A DNA stretch of 64,000 nt from contig NZ_CP023777.1 in NCBI RefSeq assembly GCF_002557795.1, positions 1,814,001-1,878,000 of the forward strand. Direction: 5' to 3'. Of the stretch, positions 33,648 through 42,050 are shown piece after piece. Each line of letters starts with the position of its first letter. The stretch's first letter is position 1. The notes beneath the pieces are model-generated. The model was not told where the DNA came from, did not search any database, and was given only the letters and a program-made list of their open reading frames with translations. The DNA comes from Chitinophaga caeni. Its GTDB lineage: Bacteria; Bacteroidota; Bacteroidia; Chitinophagales; Chitinophagaceae. Both the position numbers and the translations under genes were made by a program.

Positions 33648-34576
33648 GACCGTTAGTTTTAATTACCGCCAAGGTGCATCCTTACCTGATCGATAAATTG
33701 GAAATTGCAGGGTTCGATGTAGACTATAAACCTTCTATTACTTACGAAGAGGTTCGAAATTCCATACATAGTTATACCGGTTTGATTGTTACAACACGGA
33801 TTAAAATTGATAAAGCCGTTATCGACAATGCCACCCAATTGGAATGGATCGGTCGCCTAGGCTCCGGGATGGAGCTGATAGATGTTGCTTATGCCGCCTC
33901 CAAGGGAGTTAAATGCGTCAGCAGCCCCGAAGGAAATGCAGAAGCTGTAGGAGAACAAGCCCTGGGGATGCTGCTGGCATTAACCAACAATATTATCAAG
34001 AGTAATTTGGAGCTCCGCGATGGAATTTGGGAGCGGGAAAAGAACCGTGGCTTTGAAATAGGAGGCAAAACCGTGGGAATCATTGGCTTAGGTCATACGG
34101 GCAGTGCTTTTGCTCGAAAGTTAAGGGGCTTCGATGTTAATATCTTGGCATATGATAAGTATAAATCAGGTTTCGGCAATAACTACATCCGTGAAGCCAG
34201 CCTCGATGATATTTTTGCCGATGCCGATATTGTTAGCACCCATTTACCATTGACGGAAGAAACTCGGCATATGGTAAATATGGCTTTTTTTAAATCATTT
34301 GCCAGGCCAATCATATATATGAATACCTCTAGGGGCAAAGTTGTAAATACCACCGACTTGATCGAAGCCTTGGAAACGGAAGTTCTTGCGGGGGCTTGCC
34401 TGGATGTTTTGGAAAATGAAAAAGTAGCTTCCTACAATGAGCAGGAAAAGTCACAATTGCATTATTTGGCCCATAGTCCTAAAGTGGTACTCACGCCGCA
34501 TATCGCAGGGTATTCGCATGAAGCAAGTATCAAGATGGCTGAATATGTGTTGAAAAAGTTAAACATATCCCAATAA
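33644..34576 (+). CDS. D-isomer-specific 2-hydroxyacid dehydrogenase
   Basis: The 310-residue protein has the NAD-binding GIIGLGHTGSAF near 145 and the catalytic Arg (TSRGKVV), Glu (DVLENEK) and His (TPHIAGYSH) of the family. The nearest named members are phosphoglycerate dehydrogenases, but it lacks the C-terminal ACT domain of many SerA proteins, so the substrate is not assigned. It is coupled to rsmA by a 4-bp overlap, a pairing with no obvious functional link. Confidence 0.88.
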   Translation: MRPLVLITAKVHPYLIDKLEIAGFDVDYKPSITYEEVRNSIHSYTGLIVTTRIKIDKAVIDNATQLEWIGRLGSGMELIDVAYAASKGVKCVSSPEGNAEAVGEQALGMLLALTNNIIKSNLELRDGIWEREKNRGFEIGGKTVGIIGLGHTGSAFARKLRGFDVNILAYDKYKSGFGNNYIREASLDDIFADADIVSTHLPLTEETRHMVNMAFFKSFARPIIYMNTSRGKVVNTTDLIEALETEVLAGACLDVLENEKVASYNEQEKSQLHYLAHSPKVVLTPHIAGYSHEASIKMAEYVLKKLNISQ

Positions 34577-34616
34577 TATATATGATGATTTAGGTGGGAA
34601 TGAAGTAAAAAAAAAT

Positions 34617-34624
34617 TATATTTG
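34617..34624 (+). promoter_or_regulatory. -7 promoter element of greA
   Basis: TATATTTG matches fully. No convincing -33 TTG was found. Transcription would begin near 34630, directly ahead of the hairpin at 34641. Confidence 0.55.
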
Positions 34625-34640
34625 CTTATATACATAGTAA

Positions 34641-34675
34641 CAACGCTCTTGTGCAAATGAGAGCGTTGATTTTTT
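34641..34675 (+). terminator. Intrinsic terminator in the greA leader
   Basis: The arms CAACGCTCT (34641-34649) and AGAGCGTTG (34660-34668) pair perfectly around a 10-base loop and are followed by ATTTTTT. It lies between the greA promoter and the greA start. It can serve as the terminator of the upstream dehydrogenase gene, as an attenuator of greA, or as both. Confidence 0.8.
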
Positions 34676-34703
34676 ATTGTAATAAATTAAAATTCAAACG
34701 GTT

Positions 34704-35177
34704 ATGTCTGGCGTAAATTATGTTACAAAGGAAACCCTTGAACAAATGAAGGAAGAGTTAACTTTCCTGAAAACCAAGGGAAGGGCTGAGATTGCAAAAG
34801 CTATTGCTGAAGCGCGTGAAAAAGGTGATCTGAAAGAAAATGCTGAATACGATGCGGCTAAAGAGGCTCAAGGCCTCCATGAGGCCAAAGTAGCATCTTT
34901 AGAGAACGCTATCGCCACTGCCAGGATTTTAGATGCCGAAGATATTGATACCTCCAAAGTTTCCATCTTATGTAAGGTTACTATTACCAATATGGCCAAC
35001 AAGAAAACGGTTACTTACCAGCTGGTCTCTGAAAAGGAGGCCGATTTGAAAGCCGGTAAGATCTCTGTTACTTCACCCATCGGTAAAGGTCTATTAGGAA
35101 AGAAAGTCGGAGAGGTGGCAGATGTGATTGCACCGAACGGTGTATTGAAATTTAAAGTTGATGAAATAGCAATTTAA
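34704..35177 (+). CDS. greA: Transcript cleavage factor GreA
   Basis: The 157-residue protein has the N-terminal coiled coil with the acidic tip between helices (AEAREKGDLKENAEYDAAKEAQ split around DLKENAEYD near 42-50) and the C-terminal FKBP-like domain (ISVTSPIGKGLLGKKVGEVADV). It inserts into the RNA polymerase secondary channel and rescues backtracked complexes by stimulating RNA cleavage. Length and motifs are normal. It has its own promoter, a leader terminator and a 3' terminator. Confidence 0.96.
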   Translation: MSGVNYVTKETLEQMKEELTFLKTKGRAEIAKAIAEAREKGDLKENAEYDAAKEAQGLHEAKVASLENAIATARILDAEDIDTSKVSILCKVTITNMANKKTVTYQLVSEKEADLKAGKISVTSPIGKGLLGKKVGEVADVIAPNGVLKFKVDEIAI

Positions 35178-35198
35178 AATAGCGACAAATTTATTATT

Positions 35199-35232
35199 AA
35201 AGGCTCGCTACAATAGCGGGCCTTAATTTTTT
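35199..35232 (+). terminator. Intrinsic terminator of greA
   Basis: An 11-bp stem with one G-T pair (AAGGCTCGCTA / TAGCGGGCCTT), a three-base loop and AATTTTTT lie 23 bp after the stop codon. Confidence 0.87.
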
Positions 35233-35394
35233 AAGCTAGGAATGCTTCCCTACTCAGCCCGGGAAGCATTTTCTTTTCAAGAATTTTGTTCACGGATTCT
35301 TAGGGATTTTGAGATTGCACGGATTGGGGGGGCTTTTCTTTCTTTGTGGGGATTAGCGCTATTTATATTATTTTGCTGGGGTAAATTGATGATT

Positions 35395-35796
35395 ATGACA
35401 ATATTTTCTAAGATTATTAAGGGAGAGATACCGAGTTACAAGATTGCGGAGAATGATCAGTTTTTTGCTTTCCTGGATATTAATCCGATGATGCCCGGGC
35501 ATACTTTGATTGTACCAAAGGTTGAAATAGACCGGTTTTTTGATGTGCCGGATGTGTTTCTACAAAATTGGCTGGCTTTTGCTAAGCCAATAGCTAGGGC
35601 GATAGAGGCTGTTGTACCTTGTGATAGGGTAGGTATTACCGTTATGGGATTGGAAGTACCCCATGCACATATGCACTTGGTGCCTATTAATTCAGCGGAT
35701 GATGTGAATTTTACCAGGCCTAAATTAAAAATGGAACCTGCCGCGTTTATAGCGGTGCAAGAAAAAATTGTGGAAGCTTTAAATAGCCAAGTATAG
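35395..35796 (+). CDS. HIT-family nucleotide-binding protein
   Basis: The start is the ATG at 35395 (133 residues, MTIFSKIIKGEIPSYKIA), the conserved HIT N-terminus; the open frame upstream to 35242 encodes residues that do not fit the family and overlaps the approach to the greA terminator. The His triad is HAHMHLVP near 96-103. HINT-type members hydrolyse nucleoside phosphoramidates and related dinucleotides. No neighbour specifies a role. Confidence 0.9.
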   Translation: MTIFSKIIKGEIPSYKIAENDQFFAFLDINPMMPGHTLIVPKVEIDRFFDVPDVFLQNWLAFAKPIARAIEAVVPCDRVGITVMGLEVPHAHMHLVPINSADDVNFTRPKLKMEPAAFIAVQEKIVEALNSQV

Positions 35797-35844
35797 CAAT
35801 CTATTGCACTAAACCGGATAGAGACACACGCGGGGTAAATTGTT

Positions 35845-36615
35845 TTACTCCGTGCTCTCGTTTTCCTGTAAGCTCGCGATGTATTCGTTTAGATTAAAGT
35901 CCTGGGGCAATTCATCTTTCGGCATATGAAATTTGAACCCGATGCCATGTAGCGTTTCCAATTTTACTGGGGACTCAGCCGGGAAGTTTTTCCTTATTTT
36001 AGTAATGAACACGTCCATGCTCCGCCCCAAGAAATAATCGTCTTTTCCCCAAACATGGTAAAGTATTTCTTCACGTTTCAAGGTCTTATTGGCGTTTTCA
36101 CAAAGGAATTTCAATAAGTCCGCTTCCTTTTGGGTTAAGATCTTTACTTTTTTCTTGGCGTCGGGGTTCACGATCTTCAATTCACCGTAATCAAAGATGA
36201 GGTTACCCAGTTTATAAATTGCTTTTTTATCAGCATTTAACGGGCGGGTTCTCTTTAAGAAAACTTCGATTCGGTATAACAATTCCTGCATACTGAACGG
36301 CTTGGTAACGTAGTCATCAGCGCCATGCTTAAACCCGGTGATCTTATCCTCGTCCAGGGATTTAGAAGTCAGGAATAATATGGGGACAAAATCGTTTTTC
36401 CGACGAATCAGTTGAGCGAGGGTAAAACCATCTTTTTTAGGCATGACAACGTCCAACAGGCAGATATCATACATGGTCCTTTGAAATTCTTTCCAGGCGG
36501 TGTCTCCGTCAATGCAGTGTTCAACAAAAAATCCGGCCTCCTCTAATCTTTTTTTCGTAACCGCGCCAAGATTGAAATCATCTTCAACTAGTAATATTTT
36601 GGCTTTCGTATCCAT
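35845..36615 (-). CDS. OmpR-family response regulator (RprY-like), orphan
   Basis: The 256-residue protein has a receiver domain (acidic pair VEDD, phospho-acceptor Asp55 in CLLDVVMP, Lys in VTKPFS) and a winged helix (LTQKEADLLKFLCENANKTLKREEIL, SMDVFITKIRKNF, GIGFKFHMP). A C-terminal tail of about 25 residues (PKDELPQDFNLNEYIASLQENESTE) extends beyond the usual end. No histidine kinase is adjacent. The closest remembered relatives are RprY proteins of Bacteroidales. Confidence 0.88.
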   Translation of the reverse strand: MDTKAKILLVEDDFNLGAVTKKRLEEAGFFVEHCIDGDTAWKEFQRTMYDICLLDVVMPKKDGFTLAQLIRRKNDFVPILFLTSKSLDEDKITGFKHGADDYVTKPFSMQELLYRIEVFLKRTRPLNADKKAIYKLGNLIFDYGELKIVNPDAKKKVKILTQKEADLLKFLCENANKTLKREEILYHVWGKDDYFLGRSMDVFITKIRKNFPAESPVKLETLHGIGFKFHMPKDELPQDFNLNEYIASLQENESTE

Positions 36616-36774
36616 TTATGATACTCTTGAGGGTTTAGTGTAAAATTAGCAATAAATGATCATGTTAGGTGTATCCATTATAATCACTTACCAGTTGTGG
36701 ATTTGCAATTCAAAATAAGCACATTTTCTCAATTTAAAAATAGCCTTTTATTATTCATTCTTATTCATTTTCTA

Positions 36775-37356
36775 CTAACGCACCACCCGGCCCGGATTTT
36801 CATTCATAAATTGTTGCCAGCTCGACTTCTTACCCTTCTTGATCGTTTTCGGGCCAGGGTCCGGTACCGGCAATTTATCTTGAAAATGATGACAAACCGC
36901 CACGGCCAAGGCATCAGTAGCATCTAAATATTCCGGTCTTTCATCGAATTTAAGGATATGTTGCAACATTTGCCAAACTTGTTCCTTATTAGCATTACCG
37001 TTCCCGGTAATGGATTGCTTCACTTTTTTAGGGGAATATTCGGTCACATCCACCCCTTGCTGCATGGCCGTAGCAATCGCAACACCCTGCGCCCTCCCCA
37101 ATTTAAGCATACTTTGAACATTTTTACCGAAAAAAGGTGCTTCGATGGCGCAGGCATGTGGGTTATATTGCAAAATTAGTTCATGAACACGGTGGTGAAT
37201 TTGTTGTAATCTATGGTAATGATCTTTATGCTTGGATAATTTCAGGACCCCCATTACGATAATATTGGGCTGCTGGGCCTTTATTTCGATAATGCCATAG
37301 CCCATTACCAGGGTGCCTGGGTCGATCCCGAGAATTATTTTTGAATTGTTTGCCAA
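36775..37356 (-). CDS. ruvC: Crossover junction endodeoxyribonuclease RuvC
   Basis: The 193-residue protein has the four acidic active-site residues: Asp12 in GIDPGT, Glu72 in AIEAPFF, and Asp145/Asp148 in YLDATDALAVAVCHH. It cleaves Holliday junctions together with RuvAB. The C-terminal basic tail (KTIKKGKKSSWQQF) is slightly longer than in E. coli. ruvB is on the same strand about 3 kb away, at 40156-41187; ruvA is not in the window. Confidence 0.95.
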   Translation of the reverse strand: MANNSKIILGIDPGTLVMGYGIIEIKAQQPNIIVMGVLKLSKHKDHYHRLQQIHHRVHELILQYNPHACAIEAPFFGKNVQSMLKLGRAQGVAIATAMQQGVDVTEYSPKKVKQSITGNGNANKEQVWQMLQHILKFDERPEYLDATDALAVAVCHHFQDKLPVPDPGPKTIKKGKKSSWQQFMNENPGRVVR

Positions 37357-37372
37357 CCTAAGGTTATTTTTG
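37341..37372 (+). promoter_or_regulatory. Promoter of the flippase-like gene
   Basis: TTG (37341-37343), a 21-bp spacer and TATTTTTG (37365-37372) form a complete -33/-7 pair on the plus strand. The expected transcription start is near 37378, about 12 bases before the CTG at 37390. Confidence 0.6.
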
Positions 37373-37389
37373 CCAAAATCTTTAGAATT

Positions 37390-38379
37390 CTGAACAAAAA
37401 TACCAAAATAATCCTCAATTATCTTTTCGGTGGTGGACTGTTTGCTTGGTTAAGCTATTCCATCTACCGTCAATTGAGCCACCAGCAAAATTTGAAGAGC
37501 ACCCTCGCGGAGATGCAAACATTGGTTGCGGAGCAGGGAATACTAATTTTATTGCTGATGGGTATCATGATGATGGTCAACTGGGGATTGGAAGCAAGGA
37601 AGTGGCAACTGCTGGTGCGACCTTTAGAATATGTACCTTTTAAGCGCGCATTTATGGCGGTATTCTCGGGCGTCTCGGTTTCGGTGAGTACACCCAACCG
37701 TGTCGGGGAATATGGAGGCCGCGTACTTTACCTGGCCAACAGGCATAAGCTGAAAGCAATTGCAGCCACGATCGTAGGTAGTTATAGCCAATTGATCGTG
37801 ACCATCGTAATGGGTCTTTGCGGGATGATTTTTTATATTAACAACTTCGAAATCATTAAGTCCAGTCAATATTTTGCCCCGAATTTTTGGGAGAAAATAC
37901 TACTAGGCGTGTTAATTATGATTTGTGTGTTAATCATTCTATTATATTTTAGACTACAAATAATCGTTGCTATCTTTGATAAGGTACCTATACTGAGAAA
38001 AGCCAAGATATTTGTTTTGATCATAGCCCGGTATTCAGCAAAGGATTTAAGGAAACTGTTGCTCTTGTCTACACTGCGTTATATGGTCTTCTCGGCACAG
38101 TATTTGATTTTGTTGTACGCATTAGGAGTAACCGTGGTTTGGTGGCAGGGATTTTTGATGATTAGCACGATATATCTAGTGATGGCCATTGTACCTACTA
38201 TCGCGATAGCCGAGTTAGGGTTGAGGGGACAAGTGAGTTTGTATTTCCTTGGTTTATTGAGTAAAAATATGGCGGGTATTATCGCGGCTACGGTGGGATT
38301 ATGGTTGATTAACCTCGTATTGCCGGCTGTAATAGGATGTATTTTATTATTAGGCGTCAAAATTTTTAAGGATAAATAG
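37390..38379 (+). CDS. Flippase-like / LPG-synthase-type membrane protein with a probable CTG start
   Basis: The frame is open from 37345 and contains no ATG, GTG or TTG before the TTG at 37474. Starting at 37474 would remove a clear first membrane helix (IILNYLFGGGLFAWLSYSIY). The CTG at 37390 (then NKNTK) or the ATT at 37387 lies about 10 bases after the predicted transcription start and restores that helix, giving about 329 residues and eight to nine helices. Signatures of the UPF0104 family (GLEARKWQLLV, GVSVSVSTPNRVGEYGGRV) are present. The family includes lysylphosphatidylglycerol synthase membrane domains and putative lipid flippases; the substrate is unknown. Confidence 0.75.
   Translation: MNKNTKIILNYLFGGGLFAWLSYSIYRQLSHQQNLKSTLAEMQTLVAEQGILILLLMGIMMMVNWGLEARKWQLLVRPLEYVPFKRAFMAVFSGVSVSVSTPNRVGEYGGRVLYLANRHKLKAIAATIVGSYSQLIVTIVMGLCGMIFYINNFEIIKSSQYFAPNFWEKILLGVLIMICVLIILLYFRLQIIVAIFDKVPILRKAKIFVLIIARYSAKDLRKLLLLSTLRYMVFSAQYLILLYALGVTVVWWQGFLMISTIYLVMAIVPTIAIAELGLRGQVSLYFLGLLSKNMAGIIAATVGLWLINLVLPAVIGCILLLGVKIFKDK
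37395..37402 (-). promoter_or_regulatory. -7 promoter element of ruvC
   Basis: The minus strand reads TATTTTTG, a full match, 38 bp upstream of the ruvC start. It overlaps the first codons of the divergent flippase-like gene, so the two promoters face away from each other within 40 bp. Confidence 0.55.
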
Positions 38380-38389
38380 CCTCCGTTCA

Positions 38390-39223
38390 ATGAAGTATTT
38401 AGTACTAATGTTTTTAGGATTGACTGTCACGGGTGCACCCAGGGTCATCGATCCTGCCCCGATGCCCCCGCCAGCAAAACAATCTACCCGCGAAGATTTC
38501 TGCGGTATCCACAATACCAGTTTCAAAGCAGGGGAAAGTATTACGTTCAAAGTTTATTATAAATTAGCCAAAGTATATGTTGGCGCCGGACAGGCAGTAT
38601 TTAACTGCAAGCTGGAAAAATATAACAATAAAGACGTTTACCACGTTGTTGGCGATGGCAGAACCTTCAGGGCATATGACTGGATATTCAAAGTTCGCGA
38701 TAAGTACGAAAGTTATATCGATACAGCTACCCTCAAACCCTTGCGGTTTATCAGGAACGTGAACGAAGGCGGTTATAAAATTTACAATAACGTTTCTTTT
38801 GACAGGGAAACTAACAAGGCAACCAGCACAACGGGAATATTTGATGTCCCTAATTGCGTACAAGATGTAATCAGTTCTATTTATTACGCGCGTAACATCG
38901 ACTTTTCGAAATACAATCCCGGCGACCGCATCCCGTTCTCCATGTTTTTGGATGACGAGGTCTACAATATTTACATCCGCTACATTGGTAAGGAAGAAGT
39001 TAATACGAAATTTGGTAAATTCCGGGCAATCAAGTTTAAACCGCTGCTGATTAAAGGCACCTTGTTCGAAGGCGGTGAAAAGATGAATGTTTGGGTAAGT
39101 GATGATGCCAATAAGATTCCCCTGCGTATAGAAAGTCCCATATCAGTAGGAAGCGTCGTGGTTGATATGGTAGAATACTCGAACCTGCGACATCCTTTTT
39201 CCTCGTTATTAAAGGCGAAATAA
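38390..39223 (+). CDS. DUF3108 periplasmic protein
   Basis: The 277-residue protein has a short signal peptide (MKYLVLMFLGLTVTGAP) and matches DUF3108 through FKAGESITFKVYYK near 45, GQAVFNC, and the final IPLRIESPISVGSVVVDMVEY. Proteins of this family form beta-sheet folds with no known activity. It is 10 bp downstream of the flippase-like gene, so the two are probably co-transcribed; envelope biogenesis is a reasonable but unproven shared theme. Confidence 0.82.
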   Translation: MKYLVLMFLGLTVTGAPRVIDPAPMPPPAKQSTREDFCGIHNTSFKAGESITFKVYYKLAKVYVGAGQAVFNCKLEKYNNKDVYHVVGDGRTFRAYDWIFKVRDKYESYIDTATLKPLRFIRNVNEGGYKIYNNVSFDRETNKATSTTGIFDVPNCVQDVISSIYYARNIDFSKYNPGDRIPFSMFLDDEVYNIYIRYIGKEEVNTKFGKFRAIKFKPLLIKGTLFEGGEKMNVWVSDDANKIPLRIESPISVGSVVVDMVEYSNLRHPFSSLLKAK

Positions 39224-39352
39224 GAGGCTTTGAATGCTTGTAAACGCTTTCTACAGCCGTTTAACAAAACTTTCACACCCCCGCCAAATACCCGCGAAAC
39301 TTCATATTCCAGATAAGAAGAGCCCCGGTTGCTGTGCCATTGAAAGGCTAGG

Positions 39353-39386
39353 TTGCCTAAAATCAACCTAATTCCTTGTATATTTG
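39353..39386 (+). promoter_or_regulatory. Promoter of the second orphan response regulator gene
   Basis: TTG (39353-39355), a 23-bp spacer and TATATTTG (39379-39386) precede the ATG at 39413. The spacer is at the long end of the usual range. Confidence 0.5.
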
Positions 39387-39412
39387 TTATAGACACATTA
39401 ATACCCTTTATT

Positions 39413-40114
39413 ATGGAAGAACGTAAACCCAAAATACTGTTAGCAGAAGATGATACGAACCTAGGCATGGTGTTGAAGAATTACTTGGAGCTGAATGATT
39501 ATGATGTTGAACTATGTAGGGATGGTATCTTGGCTCTGGCTGCATTCCGCAGGGATAAATTCGATATCTGCTTACTGGATATCATGATGCCTAATATGGA
39601 TGGCTTCCAATTAGCGGAGGAAATCAGGGATGTGGATCCCGATATTCCCTTATTCTTCCTTTCTGCCAAAACCATGAAAGAAGATATCATCCAAGGTTAT
39701 AAACTGGGCGCCGACGATTACATTTCCAAACCTTTTGATAGCGAGTTGTTATTGCTGAAAATAAAGGCCATCCTGAAAAGGAATGCCGAATTGAACCAGA
39801 AGGAAGAAGAAGTGCACGAGTTCAAAATCGGGTTCTATGATTTTAATTCCAGGTTGCGTACTTTAACGCATGGTGGTGAAAGTCATACGCTTTCTCCCAA
39901 AGAAAATGAATTATTACATATGCTATGCGAGCATAAGAACGATCTTTTACCGAGGGAAGTGGCCTTGAAGAAGATCTGGGGTAGCGATACTTATTTCAAT
40001 GGTCGCAGTATGGATGTGTATATAGCGAAGTTGCGTAAATATTTGAAAGATGATCCTAACATCGAGATCGTGAACATTCACGGGAATGGTTTCCGGTTAG
40101 TCGTAAAGGACTAA
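39413..40114 (+). CDS. OmpR-family response regulator, orphan
   Basis: The ATG at 39413 (233 residues, MEERKPKILLAEDD) is preferred to the upstream in-frame ATG at 39353, which overlaps the promoter. The receiver has phospho-acceptor Asp56 (CLLDIMMP) and Lys in ISKPFD; the winged helix shows LSPKENELLHMLCEH and GRSMDVYIAKLRKYLKDD. It resembles the regulator at 35845-36615 in both domains, and neither has a kinase gene nearby. Confidence 0.88.
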   Translation: MEERKPKILLAEDDTNLGMVLKNYLELNDYDVELCRDGILALAAFRRDKFDICLLDIMMPNMDGFQLAEEIRDVDPDIPLFFLSAKTMKEDIIQGYKLGADDYISKPFDSELLLLKIKAILKRNAELNQKEEEVHEFKIGFYDFNSRLRTLTHGGESHTLSPKENELLHMLCEHKNDLLPREVALKKIWGSDTYFNGRSMDVYIAKLRKYLKDDPNIEIVNIHGNGFRLVVKD

Positions 40115-40121
40115 AATACTT

Positions 40122-40152
40122 GGGGCGGGCTTCTTATGAAACCCGCCCCTTT
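40122..40152. terminator. Bidirectional terminator between the response regulator gene and ruvB
   Basis: The arms GGGGCGGG (40122-40129) and CCCGCCCC (40142-40149) pair perfectly around a 12-base loop, with TTTAT after it on the plus strand. The two genes are convergent. Confidence 0.8.
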
Positions 40153-40155
40153 ATC

Positions 40156-41187
40156 TTAAAACAGCAAGGTGCCACCTTGATACGGAGGCTTTTTGCCGAG
40201 GTGCATATAAGCCTTTTCTGTTACTTCCCTGCCGCGCGGTGTGCGTTTCATGAATCCTTCCTGGATTAAAAATGGTTCGTACACTTCTTCCAAGGTCCCG
40301 GGCTCTTCTCCCACTGCCGTTGCAATCGTGCTGATACCTACAGGACCACCTTTGAAGTTTTCAATGATGATCGTTAATATACGGTTATCCATTTCATCTA
40401 GCCCGTATTCATCCACATTCAATGCTTTCAAACTGAATTGGGCGATCTCCAAATCTATAACACCGTTTCCCATTACTTGTGCAAAGTCCCGGACACGGCG
40501 CAATAAGCCGTTGGCAATCCTCGGTGTTCCCCTGGAGCGGCGCGCAATTTCCATGGCCGCTTCCGAAGTTATTTTAGTGTTCAACAGGCCCGATGCTCTC
40601 CAAATGATTTTCTGCAAGGTATCTGCCGTATAATATTCTAACCTCGACTTGATCCCGAAGCGGGACAGTAAAGGGGCTGTTAATAAACCGGAACGTGTAG
40701 TAGCGCCTACCAAGGTAAACGGCGACAAGTTAATTTGAATAGACCGGGCATTCGGTCCGCTGTCGATCATGATATCGATGCGGTAATCCTCCATGGCGGA
40801 ATACAAATATTCTTCCACTACTGTACTTAGGCGGTGGATCTCATCTATAAAAAGCACATCCTTCTCTCCGAGGTTCGTTAATAAACCTGCCAAATCTCCC
40901 GGTTTTTCAATAACCGGTCCGGATGTTTCCTTGATGTTCACACCTAATTCGTTGGCAACGATCCTGGATAGTGTTGTTTTACCCAAGCCCGGGGGGCCAT
41001 GAAACAAGATATGATCAAGGGCTTCACCGCGCATCTTGGCTGCTTTGATAAAGATCTTAAGATTCTCAATAATTTGGTCTTGCCCGGAAAAATCAACGAT
41101 CTCCTTTGGACGGATGCTATTTTCAAACTCCTTATCGGCAGCACTTAACCGCGTTTCATCGGGGCGGATATTTGGATTCGGCATCAT
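40156..41187 (-). CDS. ruvB: Holliday junction branch migration ATPase RuvB
   Basis: The 343-residue AAA+ ATPase shows Walker [10 protein letters not shown] (64-72), Walker [11 protein letters not shown], the sensor ATTRSGLL and the C-terminal winged helix ending [12 protein letters not shown]. With RuvA it drives branch migration. The start may be Met1 or Met2. The window lacks ruvA. Length matches the family. Confidence 0.96.
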   Translation of the reverse strand: MMPNPNIRPDETRLSAADKEFENSIRPKEIVDFSGQDQIIENLKIFIKAAKMRGEALDHILFHGPPGLGKTTLSRIVANELGVNIKETSGPVIEKPGDLAGLLTNLGEKDVLFIDEIHRLSTVVEEYLYSAMEDYRIDIMIDSGPNARSIQINLSPFTLVGATTRSGLLTAPLLSRFGIKSRLEYYTADTLQKIIWRASGLLNTKITSEAAMEIARRSRGTPRIANGLLRRVRDFAQVMGNGVIDLEIAQFSLKALNVDEYGLDEMDNRILTIIIENFKGGPVGISTIATAVGEEPGTLEEVYEPFLIQEGFMKRTPRGREVTEKAYMHLGKKPPYQGGTLLF

Positions 41188-41372
41188 GGAATAATAATAA
41201 TATCTGGTGGTCTGTGCAAATTAGCTCTTTTTGCGCGTAAAATGTTCAGGGATTATTACGGATTGTGAGGATGAAACGGATTTTTTTTGCCAGGCTATGT
41301 TAAGACTTCGATATCTTTTGCTGTTGCTATTTTTTCAATTGGTTGTCTGCTATAAATTAGCTGGTATTCTTG

Positions 41373-41927
41373 ATGGAGCAAGATATTGACATAATATACA
41401 CGAATCATCTGAAAAAGGGCGATTTTAAAGTATTTGAAGCTATTTTCAATACTTATTGGGAGTCCCTATACCTGTATGCTGCTAAAATTTTGGATAGCGA
41501 AGAAAATGCACGCGATATCATTCAAGATTTGTTTGTTAGTCTTTGGGAAAGAAGGACACACCTGGATATTCAAACGAATATCAGGCAATATTTATTCAGT
41601 GCTACCAGGAAGCTCATCCTTAGAAAATTCCGGGATGATGGATTAAAGGAAAAACACCTGGAGAAGTTCATCCACTTTAGTGAATTACGCTCCGAGTTTT
41701 CTTTACTTAGAATTGAACAAAAAGATATTATTCAGCATTTTCAGAAAGATTTACAGCAACTGCCTGTTAAGGAAAGGCAGGTTTTTGAATGGTACCATTT
41801 CGATGAACTCAGTATCCGCGAAATTGCCCAGAAATCCGGGACTGCCGAGCAGACCGTCCGCAACCAGCTTAGCAATGCTTACCGTAAAGCAAAACCATTA
41901 CTTCATAAGTTATTATTCTTCATTTAG
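41373..41927 (+). CDS. ECF sigma factor of a SusCD-type locus
   Basis: The ATG at 41373 gives 184 residues. Region 2 is visible in LYAAKILDSEENARDIIQDLFVSLWERR and NIRQYLFSATRKL; region 4 in LPVKERQVFEWYHFDELSIREIAQKSGTAEQTVRNQLSNAYRKA. The next gene is a FecR-type anti-sigma and the next a SusC-like protein with an STN domain, so this is the transenvelope signalling type in which a ligand-bound receptor releases the sigma factor. Confidence 0.92.
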   Translation: MEQDIDIIYTNHLKKGDFKVFEAIFNTYWESLYLYAAKILDSEENARDIIQDLFVSLWERRTHLDIQTNIRQYLFSATRKLILRKFRDDGLKEKHLEKFIHFSELRSEFSLLRIEQKDIIQHFQKDLQQLPVKERQVFEWYHFDELSIREIAQKSGTAEQTVRNQLSNAYRKAKPLLHKLLFFI

Positions 41928-42050
41928 CTAAAGGAGCTTTTAAAACTAATTTACCGCTTTTCTTCCCTTTTATATTACCATAATGTTAAGCCACGAAATC
42001 CGGTAGTTAAAAAATGCTCTTTGTGAAACTTTATAGCAAAACATCTCGAA

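Noticed and set aside
35242..35394. Longer HIT protein start at 35242
   Set aside because: The extra 51 residues are not HIT-like and begin next to the greA terminator.
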